Origin: Microbacterium pumilum
GTDB lineage: Bacteria; Actinomycetota; Actinomycetes; Actinomycetales; Microbacteriaceae
NCBI RefSeq assembly: GCF_039530225.1
Contig: NZ_BAAAOH010000001.1
Coordinates: 1,922,001 to 1,986,000, forward strand
DNA: 64,000 bases
Reading direction: 5' to 3'
Shown here: positions 39,698-47,960 of the stretch, one piece after another
Position numbering within the stretch: position 1 is the stretch's first letter
Layout: the number at the start of each line of letters is the position of its first letter
The notes under the pieces: generated by a model
What the model was told of the DNA's origin: nothing
Databases searched by the model: none
Seen by the model: only the letters and a program-made list of their open reading frames with translations
Program-made: the position numbers and the translations under genes

Positions 39698-40990
39698 ATG
39701 AACAAGAAGCTCGGAGCCTTCGCCCTCCTGGGCGCTTCGGCTGTCGTGCTCGCCGGCTGCGCCGGCGGTGGCGGCGAAGCTGCCGCGCCGTCTGAGCCCG
39801 CCACGGGCGACCTGACGGTCTGGCTCGTCGGTGCGGACACGCCTCAGACAGCTCGCGACTACCTCAAGGAGACCTTCGAGGACGAGAACGAGGGTTGGAC
39901 GCTCACCGTCGAGGAGAAGACCTGGGCCGACGTCTCGGACACCTACACGGCGGCGCTCTCGTCGAACGACTCGCCGGACGTCGTCGAGGTCGGAAACACC
40001 CAGGCGCTCGGCTTCGCGGACGCCGGCCTGTTCCTCGACATCTCGGACATCCAGAGCGACCTCGGCGGCGACGACCTGCTGTCGGGCCTCGTCGACGCGG
40101 GCACCTACGACGGCAAGCTCTACGCCGCCCCGTACTACGCCGGTGGCCGCATCGTCTTCTACACGCCTCAGATCGTCGGCGACACGCTGCCGAAGACGCT
40201 CGACGAGTACGTGCAGCAGGGCATCGACCTCAAGACCGACACGGTCTCGGGCATCTACGCCCCGGGCAAGGACTGGTACAACGCCCTTCCCTACGTCTGG
40301 GCGCACGGTGGCGAGATCGCCGTTCAGGATGGCGACACGTGGGACGCCCAGTTCTCCAGCGATGAGAGCGTGGAGGGACTCGAGCAGCTCCAGGATGTCT
40401 ACCTGAACGCTTCGGTTGCGCCGGTCGACGGCAACGAGCGTCTCGGCAACATCGACTTCTGCAACGGCGAGGTCGGCTTCCTGTCGAGCCCCGCATGGGC
40501 AGCGGGCAACATCACCGGCGCATGGCCGTGGGGTGACGAGGCGGCCGGCGAAGAGGTTTCGCAGGGATGCCCCGACACCTACGGCAAGGACCTCGCAGCG
40601 TTCGCTCTGCCCGGTCTGACCGAGGGCGAGACCGCCCCGATCTTCGCCGGTGGCTCGAACGTCGCCGTCGCGACGAAGAGCGAGGCTCCGGGCAAGGCCA
40701 AGGCCGCGCTCGAGATCATGCTGTCGGAGGGCTACCAGAAGCTCCTCGCCGAGCAGGGTCTGACCCCGGGAATCGTGTCGGCGGCGCAGTACCTGCCCGA
40801 CACCGACATCGCCAAGGCGCAGGCCGCGGCGCTCGCCAACTCGAAGTTCACCCCGACCAGCCCGAACTGGGCTGAGGTCGAGGCGGCTCAGATCATCCCC
40901 GACGCGCTCGTCAAGATCGCGCAGGGCGGCGACGTCAAGGAGATCGCGACCGAGCTCGACTCGGCCATCGAGGCGATCCTCAACAAGTAG
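39698..40990 (+). CDS. Sugar-binding lipoprotein, probable GlcNAc/chito-oligosaccharide importer
   Basis: This 430-aa protein has the lipoprotein signal ASAVVLAGCAGGGG and a CUT1-type solute-binding fold (YAAPYYAGGRIVFYTPQIVGD). ATG 39698 follows AAGGAAG. Ligand type is inferred from the operon: ROK kinase and glucosamine-6-phosphate deaminase follow. It is separated from its permeases by a strong hairpin, as is common when binding protein must be in excess. Confidence 0.93.
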   Translation: MNKKLGAFALLGASAVVLAGCAGGGGEAAAPSEPATGDLTVWLVGADTPQTARDYLKETFEDENEGWTLTVEEKTWADVSDTYTAALSSNDSPDVVEVGNTQALGFADAGLFLDISDIQSDLGGDDLLSGLVDAGTYDGKLYAAPYYAGGRIVFYTPQIVGDTLPKTLDEYVQQGIDLKTDTVSGIYAPGKDWYNALPYVWAHGGEIAVQDGDTWDAQFSSDESVEGLEQLQDVYLNASVAPVDGNERLGNIDFCNGEVGFLSSPAWAAGNITGAWPWGDEAAGEEVSQGCPDTYGKDLAAFALPGLTEGETAPIFAGGSNVAVATKSEAPGKAKAALEIMLSEGYQKLLAEQGLTPGIVSAAQYLPDTDIAKAQAAALANSKFTPTSPNWAEVEAAQIIPDALVKIAQGGDVKEIATELDSAIEAILNK

Positions 40991-41001
40991 CACCCAGCGA
41001 C

Positions 41002-41033
41002 AGGGGTCCCGGCTCGTCCGGGCCGGGACCCCT
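41002..41033 (+). terminator. 12-bp intra-operon hairpin after binding-protein gene
   Basis: AGGGGTCCCGGC (41002-41013) pairs perfectly with GCCGGGACCCCT (41022-41033) across an 8-nt loop, 11 bp after the stop. A short TTG follows. It likely stabilises the upstream message or partly terminates, lowering permease expression relative to the binding protein. The next 150 bp hold no gene. Confidence 0.65.
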
Positions 41034-41183
41034 TGTCCGGGAACGTTCCCTCGGCCAGGCTCAGGAGGCAGCATCCATGTGCCGCCTGCGCCTAACCCGG
41101 AGACCGATCCCCTCCGCTTTTCCCCGCATCGAGCCGAGCTCGCTTCAACGCGCCCGCTCACACCCCCGCAGACAGGAGACGCC

Positions 41184-42155
41184 ATGACCGCCACCGCTGT
41201 CGACACCGCGTCCACAACCGGACGGAGCGCCGATCTTCCTCGGACTCCGCGCGAGAAGAGCCGTGCCCGTCGCGATGCGCGCAGCGCCTGGACTCTTCTC
41301 GGCCCGTCGCTGATCATCCTCGGCGTCATGATCGGCTATCCGGCCGTGATCATGGTCGTCCAGTCGTTCACGGACTACACGGTCAAGAACAAGGTGCTCG
41401 GCACCCCGGCGAACTTCGTCTGGTTCGAGAACTACATCGCTCTGTTCTCGGAGTCCGACTTCCCAGCGGTGCTCATGCGCAGCCTCGGCCTGATGGTCGT
41501 GCTGACCGTTCTGAACATGCTGGTCGGCACCCTCGTCGCGATCCTCATGACGCGCCTCAGCCGCGCGTGGCGCATCACCGTCTCGGTCGGCCTGCTGCTG
41601 GCTTGGGCGATGCCCGCCCTGACGGCCACCGTGGTGTGGGGCTGGATCTTCGACACCCAGTACGGCGTCGTGAACTGGGTGCTGAACACCATCACCGGCA
41701 CCAGCGACTGGACGAATCACTCGTGGCTGCTCAACCCCTGGTCGTTCTATCTCGTGCTCACGATCATCGTCGTGTGGCAGTCCGTGCCGTTCGTCGCCTT
41801 CACCACCTACGCCGCGCTCGGCCAGGTGCCCGGTGAAGTGCTCGAGGCGGCATCCCTCGACGGTGCCACGGGCGTCAAGCGTTTCTACCTCGTGGTCTTC
41901 CCCTATCTGCGGAGCGTCCTCACGGTCGTCCTCGTGCTGCAGATCATCTGGAACCTGCGCATCTTCACCCAGGTCTACGCACTGCAGAGCCGCGGCGGCA
42001 TCGCCGCCGAGACCAACGTGCTCGGCACCTACCTGTTCCGGCAGGGCGTCGGCGAGTTCGGTGCGACATCCGCCATCGGCGTCGTGATGGTCATCCTGCT
42101 GCTCGCCCTCTCATGGGGGTACGTCCGCACCACGCTCAAGGAGGAGGAGCTGTGA
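41184..42155 (+). CDS. Carbohydrate ABC importer permease 1 (amino-sugar operon)
   Basis: This protein is 323 aa from ATG 41184 with CAGGAG upstream; a longer frame from 41079 has no ribosome binding site. Six membrane helices follow a charged N-terminal tail. The EAA loop is LEAASLDGATGVKRFYLVVFPYLRS. It pairs with the next permease, whose GTG overlaps the stop. Confidence 0.95.
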   Translation: MTATAVDTASTTGRSADLPRTPREKSRARRDARSAWTLLGPSLIILGVMIGYPAVIMVVQSFTDYTVKNKVLGTPANFVWFENYIALFSESDFPAVLMRSLGLMVVLTVLNMLVGTLVAILMTRLSRAWRITVSVGLLLAWAMPALTATVVWGWIFDTQYGVVNWVLNTITGTSDWTNHSWLLNPWSFYLVLTIIVVWQSVPFVAFTTYAALGQVPGEVLEAASLDGATGVKRFYLVVFPYLRSVLTVVLVLQIIWNLRIFTQVYALQSRGGIAAETNVLGTYLFRQGVGEFGATSAIGVVMVILLLALSWGYVRTTLKEEEL

Positions 42156-43117
42156 GCACCAACGTCAGCACTCAGCTCGGCACGATCGGCGTCGACGACG
42201 TCCTCGGCGAGGTCGGCGACACGAAGACGCCGAAGCGCCGGTCGATCGAAGCCCGCCGCCCGTCCGCCAAGAAGGTCGCGACGCGCACGCTGCTCAACAT
42301 CGCAGCCGCCATCGTCTTCTTCTGCTCGATCTTCCCGGTCTACTGGATGGTGAACATGTCGTTCACCCCCAACAAGGCCATCATCAGCAGAACCCCGAGC
42401 TTCCTGCCGTTGAACTCGACGCTCAACAACTACATCACCGCGTGGAACCGCGAAGCCGCGCCGGGGCAGACCGACTTCCCGCATGCGCTGCTCGCCACCG
42501 TGATCGTCACGGTCGGGGTGCTCGTCGTGACGCTGCTGTTCGCCTTCCTGGCGTCCGTGGCCGTCGCGCGCTTCCACTTCCGCGGCAGGCGAGGGTTCAT
42601 CATCGCGGTGCTCATCGTGCAGATGATCCCGGGCGAAGCCATGATGTTCACGATCTACGGGATGATCGATGACTGGCGCCTGATGAACACTCTCCTGGGC
42701 CTCGGGATCGTCTACACGTCGACGGTGATCGCCTTCACGATCTGGACGCTGCGCGGATTCGTCGCGGGGGTGCCGGCCGAGCTCGAAGAGGCCGCCATGA
42801 TCGACGGCTGCACCAAGTCGCAGGCGTTCTGGCGAGTCACGTTCCCGCTGCTCGCACCGGGTCTCGTCGCAACCAGCATCTTCGCGTTCATCCAGTGCTG
42901 GAACGAGTTCCTCATGGCCCTCCTCCTCATGAAGGGCTACAACCTCACGCTCATGCCGTGGCTGAACGCGTTCCAGTCGACATCGGTCTCGGGCGCCGTC
43001 AACTGGGGCGCCGTCATGGCCGGCTCCACCCTCATCGCGGTGCCCGTGATGATCTTCTTCCTGATCGTCCAGGGGCGGATGTCGGGCGGTCTCGTCGCAG
43101 GGGCGGTCAAGGGCTGA
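42152..43117 (+). CDS. Carbohydrate ABC importer permease 2 (amino-sugar operon)
   Basis: This protein is 321 aa from GTG 42152, in a GTGA overlap with permease 1 and preceded by GGAGGAGGAG. Six membrane helices and the EAA loop LEEAAMIDGCTKSQAFWRVTFPLLAPG are visible. An unusually long polar N-terminus (~45 residues) precedes the first helix. It completes the importer; no ATPase gene is present here. Confidence 0.95.
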   Translation: MSTNVSTQLGTIGVDDVLGEVGDTKTPKRRSIEARRPSAKKVATRTLLNIAAAIVFFCSIFPVYWMVNMSFTPNKAIISRTPSFLPLNSTLNNYITAWNREAAPGQTDFPHALLATVIVTVGVLVVTLLFAFLASVAVARFHFRGRRGFIIAVLIVQMIPGEAMMFTIYGMIDDWRLMNTLLGLGIVYTSTVIAFTIWTLRGFVAGVPAELEEAAMIDGCTKSQAFWRVTFPLLAPGLVATSIFAFIQCWNEFLMALLLMKGYNLTLMPWLNAFQSTSVSGAVNWGAVMAGSTLIAVPVMIFFLIVQGRMSGGLVAGAVKG

Positions 43118-43160
43118 TGCGCGCGGTGATCCCCGCCACCTCCCGCAGGGAGGTCGGCCG

Positions 43161-44087
43161 ATGAAGATCGGGCTGGATGTCGGCGGGACGAAGACGGATG
43201 CCGTCGCCGTCGACGCCGGCGGGACGATCATCGGCCGCGTGCGGCTCGCGACCGGGTGGGGACCCGAAGCCGTGACCGGTACGGTCCTCGCGGCTGTCCG
43301 CGCGCTCGGCGCGGACGCCGGCGTCGACGTGACCGCGATCGACTCGGTCGGGATCGGCATCCCGGGCCAGGTGGAGCCCGGCACGGCCCGGGTCGTCCAC
43401 GCGGTCAACCTCGGGGTCGACGAGCTGGATCTCGCAGCCGCCGTGGGGCCGGTGCTCGGCGTTCCGGTGCGCGCCGAGAACGACGTCAAGGCCGCGGCGT
43501 TCGGCGCCTATGCCCTGCACGGCGGATCCGGCTCGATGGCGTACCTCAACCTCGGCACGGGCATCGCGGCCGGCGTCGTCTCGGACGGAAAGCTCTGGCG
43601 TGGCGCACGAGGAACCGCCGGCGAGGTCGGGCACATCTCGGTCGATCCGGGCGGTCCGCTCTGCCGCTGCGGTCAGCGCGGCTGCATCGAGGCGTTCGCT
43701 GGTGGCGGTGCCATCGCGGAGCGCTGGAACCGGCCGGGTTCCCTGCCCATTCGCGACGTCTTCGATGCAGCCGACGAAGGCGACGGCTTCGCCCGAGAGC
43801 TGCGTTCGGGCCTGGCGCGGGGGGTGGCCGCCGCAGTGCGGGTGCTCGTGCTGACCGCCGACGTCGACACGGTCGTGCTCGGCGGGGGCGTGACCGCGCT
43901 CGGAGCGCGGCTGATGGCGGATGTCGGAGCGGAGCTCGCCGCGAGCGCCGAGGCATCTCCTTTCATGCGCTCGCTCCACCTCGAGGAGCGGGTCGAGCTG
44001 CTGCCGGCCGGGTCACCCGCAGCGGCGCTGGGCGCAGCGCTCATCGGTGCAGCGCGCGATCCCGAAGGGGTGCTCGCGCATGGCTGA
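43161..44087 (+). CDS. ROK-family sugar kinase (probable N-acetylglucosamine kinase)
   Basis: This 308-aa protein has ATP-binding DVGGTKTDAV, the sugar-binding and catalytic-type region RAENDVKAAAFGAY, and the zinc motif CRCGQRGC typical of ROK kinases. Unlike the regulator upstream it has no DNA-binding domain. It overlaps nagB by 8 nt, so GlcNAc 6-phosphorylation feeding deacetylation and deamination is the natural reading. ATG 43161 follows GGGAGG. Confidence 0.88.
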   Translation: MKIGLDVGGTKTDAVAVDAGGTIIGRVRLATGWGPEAVTGTVLAAVRALGADAGVDVTAIDSVGIGIPGQVEPGTARVVHAVNLGVDELDLAAAVGPVLGVPVRAENDVKAAAFGAYALHGGSGSMAYLNLGTGIAAGVVSDGKLWRGARGTAGEVGHISVDPGGPLCRCGQRGCIEAFAGGGAIAERWNRPGSLPIRDVFDAADEGDGFARELRSGLARGVAAAVRVLVLTADVDTVVLGGGVTALGARLMADVGAELAASAEASPFMRSLHLEERVELLPAGSPAAALGAALIGAARDPEGVLAHG

Positions 44088-44859
44088 GATCGTCATCGTC
44101 CCGGACGCCGCAGCGGCCGGAGCCCTGGTGGCCGACGAGATCCTCCGACTGGTGGCGGCGAACCCCGAGACCGTGCTCGGCCTGGCGACCGGGTCGACTC
44201 CGCTCCCGGTCTACGAGGCCCTTCGTCCCCGCCTGGCCGACACGGATGTGTCGCTCGTCCAAGGCTTCGCCCTCGACGAGTACGTCGGCATCGATCCATC
44301 GCACCCCGAGAGCTATCGCTCGGTCATCGCCCGCGAGGTCGTCGAGCCACTCGGACTCGACCCGCGCCGCATCCGCGTGCCCGACGGATCGCTCGAGGGC
44401 ATCGAGCACGCCGGTGACGACTACGAACGCGCGATCCTCGAGGCCGGCGGCATCGACCTGCAGCTGCTCGGAATCGGCACCGACGGTCACATCGGCTTCA
44501 ACGAGCCCGGGTCGTCGTTCGCCTCGCTCACGCGGGTGAAGACCCTCACCGAGCAGACCCGGGACGACAACGCACGCTTCTTCGACTCGGTCGAAGCGGT
44601 GCCGCGGCACTGCATCACACAGGGCCTCGGCACGATCCTGCGCGCCCGGCACCTCGTGCTGCTGGCATTCGGCGAGGGAAAGGCCCAGGCCGTGGCCGGA
44701 GCGGTCGAAGGGCCGCTCACGGCGTCGCTGCCAGGATCGGCCATCCAGCTGCATCCGCACGCCACCGTGGTCGTCGATGAGGCCGCCGCTTCACGGCTCG
44801 CGCACACCGACTACTATCGCTACACCTTCGCGAACAAGCCCGCCTGGCAGGGGCTTTAG
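44080..44859 (+). CDS. nagB: Glucosamine-6-phosphate deaminase
   Basis: This 259-aa protein carries LGLATGSTPLPVYEAL, the family catalytic region GFALDEYVGIDPSHPESY and GIGTDGHIGFNEPGS. It converts glucosamine-6-phosphate to fructose-6-phosphate and ammonia, linking amino-sugar use to glycolysis. ATG 44080 overlaps the kinase gene by 8 nt. The deacetylase that makes its substrate (nagA) is 5.4 kb away on the other strand. Confidence 0.96.
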   Translation: MAEIVIVPDAAAAGALVADEILRLVAANPETVLGLATGSTPLPVYEALRPRLADTDVSLVQGFALDEYVGIDPSHPESYRSVIAREVVEPLGLDPRRIRVPDGSLEGIEHAGDDYERAILEAGGIDLQLLGIGTDGHIGFNEPGSSFASLTRVKTLTEQTRDDNARFFDSVEAVPRHCITQGLGTILRARHLVLLAFGEGKAQAVAGAVEGPLTASLPGSAIQLHPHATVVVDEAAASRLAHTDYYRYTFANKPAWQGL

Positions 44860-44946
44860 GCCCGACCCAGCGCGGAATCGCGGACCGGGCAGTCGCGAGT
44901 CGGCGCGACCCGTGCGATCCTCCCGCCGCGAGCCGCGGACCGGCCG

Positions 44947-44952
44947 TACGAT
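44947..44952 (+). promoter_or_regulatory. -10 box for leaderless membrane-protein mRNA
   Basis: TACGAT lies 6 nt before ATG 44959 and no ribosome binding site exists, so transcription probably starts at the initiation codon. Confidence 0.5.
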
Positions 44953-44958
44953 GTGCGC

Positions 44959-45624
44959 ATGACCGATGCGCAGATGCAGGGCCGAGCGGCGACCACATGG
45001 ATCTTCGGGGGAGTGCTGCTGATCGCGGTCGGCCTGCTCTCGGGTGCCTCGGTGCTCGTCAGCGGCTCGGACGAACTGCGGGATGAGCGCACCGCACTGG
45101 TGATCGATCTGGTGGCCGCCGTGCTGCTGCTGCTCGCCTGCGCGGCGTACGCGTTCGGCTTTCGCCCCGCGGAGAGCATCGTGGCGCGCCGGCCGGTCGG
45201 TGTGACGGCGCTCCTGGCGCTGGGCCTGCTCGAGGTGGGATTCCGCCTCTGGTGGATGACGCCTTCCGGTTACGGCGCAGGACCAGGGGCCGCCTTCCAG
45301 GGGGTCTTCCTGACCGTCGTCATCTGGGTCGTCACCGCGATCGCCGCTGTGTCGATCTCGCGCGCCCGGGTGCTCCCCAGGCCGTGGAACGCGGCGCCGC
45401 TCGCTGCGGTCGCGCTGGGCGTGGTCCTCTTCGTCATGGTCGGGCTGCTGCTCCCGATGCTCGGCATCGTCGCCGATCCCCCAGGCCCGGTCGGAGTGCT
45501 CCGCCTGTGGCCTGCGGTGCTGCCCTTGGCCCTGGGTGTCATCTCCATCATGCTGGGCGTGCGCCGGCGCACGGGTGCGGCGGGCGACGTGCCGGCGGAA
45601 GCCGCACAACTCGCTGAGCGCTGA
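44959..45624 (+). CDS. Polytopic membrane protein of unknown function
   Basis: This protein is 221 aa with about six hydrophobic segments and little outside them. A short Arg/Ala tail ends the protein. ATG 44959 is preferred over GTG 44953 because the -10 box TACGAT is placed for a leaderless start at this ATG. No family motif is recognised. It follows nagB by 99 bp but probably has its own promoter, so it is not obviously part of amino-sugar use. Confidence 0.75.
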   Translation: MTDAQMQGRAATTWIFGGVLLIAVGLLSGASVLVSGSDELRDERTALVIDLVAAVLLLLACAAYAFGFRPAESIVARRPVGVTALLALGLLEVGFRLWWMTPSGYGAGPGAAFQGVFLTVVIWVVTAIAAVSISRARVLPRPWNAAPLAAVALGVVLFVMVGLLLPMLGIVADPPGPVGVLRLWPAVLPLALGVISIMLGVRRRTGAAGDVPAEAAQLAER

Positions 45625-45662
45625 ACAGTCGTCGGCACGGCCCCCGGTCGCCGAACCCGACA

Positions 45663-45668
45663 TAGTGT
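45663..45668 (+). promoter_or_regulatory. -10 box for leaderless oxidase-fold gene mRNA
   Basis: TAGTGT lies 6 nt before ATG 45675, the same spacing as at 44959, with no ribosome binding site between. Confidence 0.5.
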
Positions 45669-45674
45669 CGGACC

Positions 45675-46070
45675 ATGACGCTTCCCGAAGAGCTCCTCGC
45701 CCTGCTGCGCGCTCCGAGCACCTGCTACATCGCGACATTGATGCGAGACGGCTCGCCGCAGCTGACCCAGGTATGGGTCGACACCGACGGTCAGCACATC
45801 GTGGTGAACAGCGTCGACACCCACCTCAAGGTGCGCAACCTGCGACGCGATCCCCGGGTCGCCGTCACGATCAGCGATCCCGCGCACCCGCGGGGCTACG
45901 TGCAGGTGCGTGGTCGTGCGATCGACATCACCGAGTCGGGGGGCCCGGACCACATCGAGCAGCTCTCGCAGAAGTACACCGGTGGCCCGTACTCCCGGTA
46001 CGGCGGCCGCGATCAGGTCAGGGTGATCATCACCATCGAGGCGGACAGGATCAGTCGCATCGGCCGATGA
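45675..46070 (+). CDS. PPOX-class (split-barrel) flavin/F420-dependent enzyme
   Basis: This 131-aa protein has the pyridoxamine-phosphate-oxidase-like split barrel: STCYIATLMRDGSPQLTQVWVDTDG, then HLKVRNLRRDPRVAVTISDP. It ends RVIITIEADRISRIGR. Such actinobacterial proteins reduce diverse substrates with FMN or F420; the cofactor and substrate are not determinable here. It is probably translated from a leaderless mRNA. Confidence 0.85.
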   Translation: MTLPEELLALLRAPSTCYIATLMRDGSPQLTQVWVDTDGQHIVVNSVDTHLKVRNLRRDPRVAVTISDPAHPRGYVQVRGRAIDITESGGPDHIEQLSQKYTGGPYSRYGGRDQVRVIITIEADRISRIGR

Positions 46071-46086
46071 TCCGTGCGCCGCTGAC

Positions 46087-47457
46087 TCAGTCTCCGAAGA
46101 CCTTGCCCGGGTTCAGGATCCCCGTCGGATCGAACGCCCGGGTGATCTGCCGTTGCAGCTCCCACTGATCGTCGCCGAGCTCATCCGCCAGCCACCGCCG
46201 TTTGAGCACACCGATGCCGTGCTCGCCGGTGAGCGTGCCACCGAGGCGCAGCGCCGCCCGGAACAGGTCGTCCGCGGCCTCCCAGATGTGCGCCGGGACT
46301 TCGGGACCATCGAAGATGAAGTTCGGATGCAGGTTGCCGTCACCGGCATGGGCGACCGTCGGGATCATGACGCCATGCTCGCGCTCGACGCGGGCGATCT
46401 CGTCGAACATCGCCGGCAGCGCGCTGCGTGGCACTGAGACGTCCTCGATGAGGGTTGTTCCGAGCCTCTCCATCGCGGCATGCATCGATCGGCGGATCGC
46501 GAGAAGGTGCTCGCCCTCGGCTCGATCGTGCGAGATCGCGACGGTGCCGCCGCCGGCTCGCAGAACACCGGCGATGGCGAGCGCCTCGGCCGCCGCCGCG
46601 GGGCCGTCGGTCTGGATCGTCAGCTGCGCCGCACCGGGAGTCGGCGGCTCCATCGACAGCAGGTCGTGAACGGCCGCGAGGGCCGCGGCATCCATCAGCT
46701 CCATGATCGCAGGCTGCACGCCGGAGGCAGTGATCGCGGCCGATGCCGCCGCGGCCGCTCGCACGTCCGTGAAGGTCGCCGCGATTGTGCACACGTCGCC
46801 CGGGACGAGGCGCCGCAGCTTCAGTGTCGCCCCCACGATCACTCCGAGGGTGCCCTCCGAGCCGATCATGAGCGACGTGAGGTCGAGGCCCGTCACGCCC
46901 TTCACGGTGCGATGGCCGAGGCGCAGCAGGCGCCCGTCGGCGAGCACGACATCGACGCCGAGCACGGCATCCCGCACGACGCCGTACTTCGCGCACAGCA
47001 GTCCTCCGGCGCCCGTGGCGATGTTGCCGCCGACGGTCGAGATGGCCCGGCTTGCGGGGTCGGGCGCCCACCACATCCCGTGCTCGGCGAGTGCGGCATT
47101 GAGGTCGCCGTTCAGGATGCCGGGCTCTACGACGGCGAGGAGGTCGTCGGGGCGCACCTCGATGATCCGGTCCATGGACCGCAATGAGAGGGCGATCTCA
47201 CCCGACCCGGCGTTCGCGCCGCCCGCGAGGCCCGTGCCCGCACCCCGCGTGACGACGGGGGTCCTGGTCTGGGTCGCGATGCGCAGGGTCTCCTGCACAT
47301 CGGCGACGGATGCGGCGCGGACGACGGCGAGCGGGGTTCCGGATGCCGCGTGCCCCGACTTGTCGGCGCGTGCGGACTGGAGCGAGCTCGGTGTGGTGTC
47401 GACGCGATCGCCCAGGGCTGCGCGGAGCAGTGCGAGGACGTCGAGGTCGAGGTTCAC
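46087..47457 (-). CDS. FAD-linked 2-hydroxy-acid oxidase/dehydrogenase (GlcD-like)
   Basis: This 456-aa protein has the FAD-binding PCMH region VVTRGAGTGLAGGANAG and MIGSEGTLGVIVGATLKL. Its C-terminal metal/substrate motif is TVAHAGDGNLHPNF, followed by TGEHGIGVLKRRW. This is the glycolate oxidase GlcD / D-lactate dehydrogenase group, which oxidises a D-2-hydroxy acid. GTG 47457 is set by a GTGA overlap with the gene upstream. The exact substrate is unknown because GlcE/GlcF partners are absent. Confidence 0.9.
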   Translation of the reverse strand: MNLDLDVLALLRAALGDRVDTTPSSLQSARADKSGHAASGTPLAVVRAASVADVQETLRIATQTRTPVVTRGAGTGLAGGANAGSGEIALSLRSMDRIIEVRPDDLLAVVEPGILNGDLNAALAEHGMWWAPDPASRAISTVGGNIATGAGGLLCAKYGVVRDAVLGVDVVLADGRLLRLGHRTVKGVTGLDLTSLMIGSEGTLGVIVGATLKLRRLVPGDVCTIAATFTDVRAAAAASAAITASGVQPAIMELMDAAALAAVHDLLSMEPPTPGAAQLTIQTDGPAAAAEALAIAGVLRAGGGTVAISHDRAEGEHLLAIRRSMHAAMERLGTTLIEDVSVPRSALPAMFDEIARVEREHGVMIPTVAHAGDGNLHPNFIFDGPEVPAHIWEAADDLFRAALRLGGTLTGEHGIGVLKRRWLADELGDDQWELQRQITRAFDPTGILNPGKVFGD

Positions 47458-47840
47458 GCGATCCGGCGCCTGCCGGCGATGACTCCGACCGTGACCGCGA
47501 TGACGCCGAATGCGAGCCCTACCCACGCGAGTCCCAGGCTCCACCACGCGATCGTCGCCGCGGCGTAGACGAGCAGCTCGGCGAGTGCGCGGATGAAAGG
47601 ATGCACGGCGAGGACGGCGCGGGGCGAGACGAAGAGTGCCCAGACCACGATCGCGACAAGGGGGGCGCCGATGCCGGCGACGATATTCCATGGGAACGGC
47701 CATGCGGCGAAGCCCCAGATCGCCAGGCTCGCGAAGGCGATCAGCTCGCACACGAAGGCGAGGAGATCGACGGCCGACAGCGGGGCACGCATGCCGGGAG
47801 CAACCTCACCCGTGCGGGAAGTGCGGGGGGAGTCGGACAT
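47454..47840 (-). CDS. Small four-helix membrane protein (YrdB/DUF2568-like)
   Basis: This 128-aa protein has four hydrophobic segments (LLAFVCELIAFASLAIWGFA onward) in the arrangement of the YrdB/DUF2568 family, whose function is unknown. Its stop overlaps the GlcD-like start. A minus-strand TAGACT (47848-47853) lies 7 nt before the ATG and suggests a near-leaderless transcript for this two-gene unit. Confidence 0.75.
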   Translation of the reverse strand: MSDSPRTSRTGEVAPGMRAPLSAVDLLAFVCELIAFASLAIWGFAAWPFPWNIVAGIGAPLVAIVVWALFVSPRAVLAVHPFIRALAELLVYAAATIAWWSLGLAWVGLAFGVIAVTVGVIAGRRRIA

Positions 47841-47960
47841 GGACTCAAGTCTATGGCGCGGGTGAAGCCGCCTCGCGGCGCCCGTGGCCCACCATCCGGA
47901 CTCGTCGAGCTCGGCGGAGACCCCGTCGATGGGTCGGTCGGGCGGTGCAGGGACAGCGGT

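Noticed and set aside
39671..41329. 552-codon minus-strand frame over the GlcNAc binding-protein gene
   Set aside because: It has a Val/Leu/Arg/Gly-rich composition typical of antisense of a high-GC gene, no ribosome binding site and no domain. The plus-strand lipoprotein is certain.
42029..43489. 486-codon minus-strand frame over permease and kinase genes
   Set aside because: It overlaps two convincing plus-strand genes, and its sequence is low-complexity and charged with no motif.
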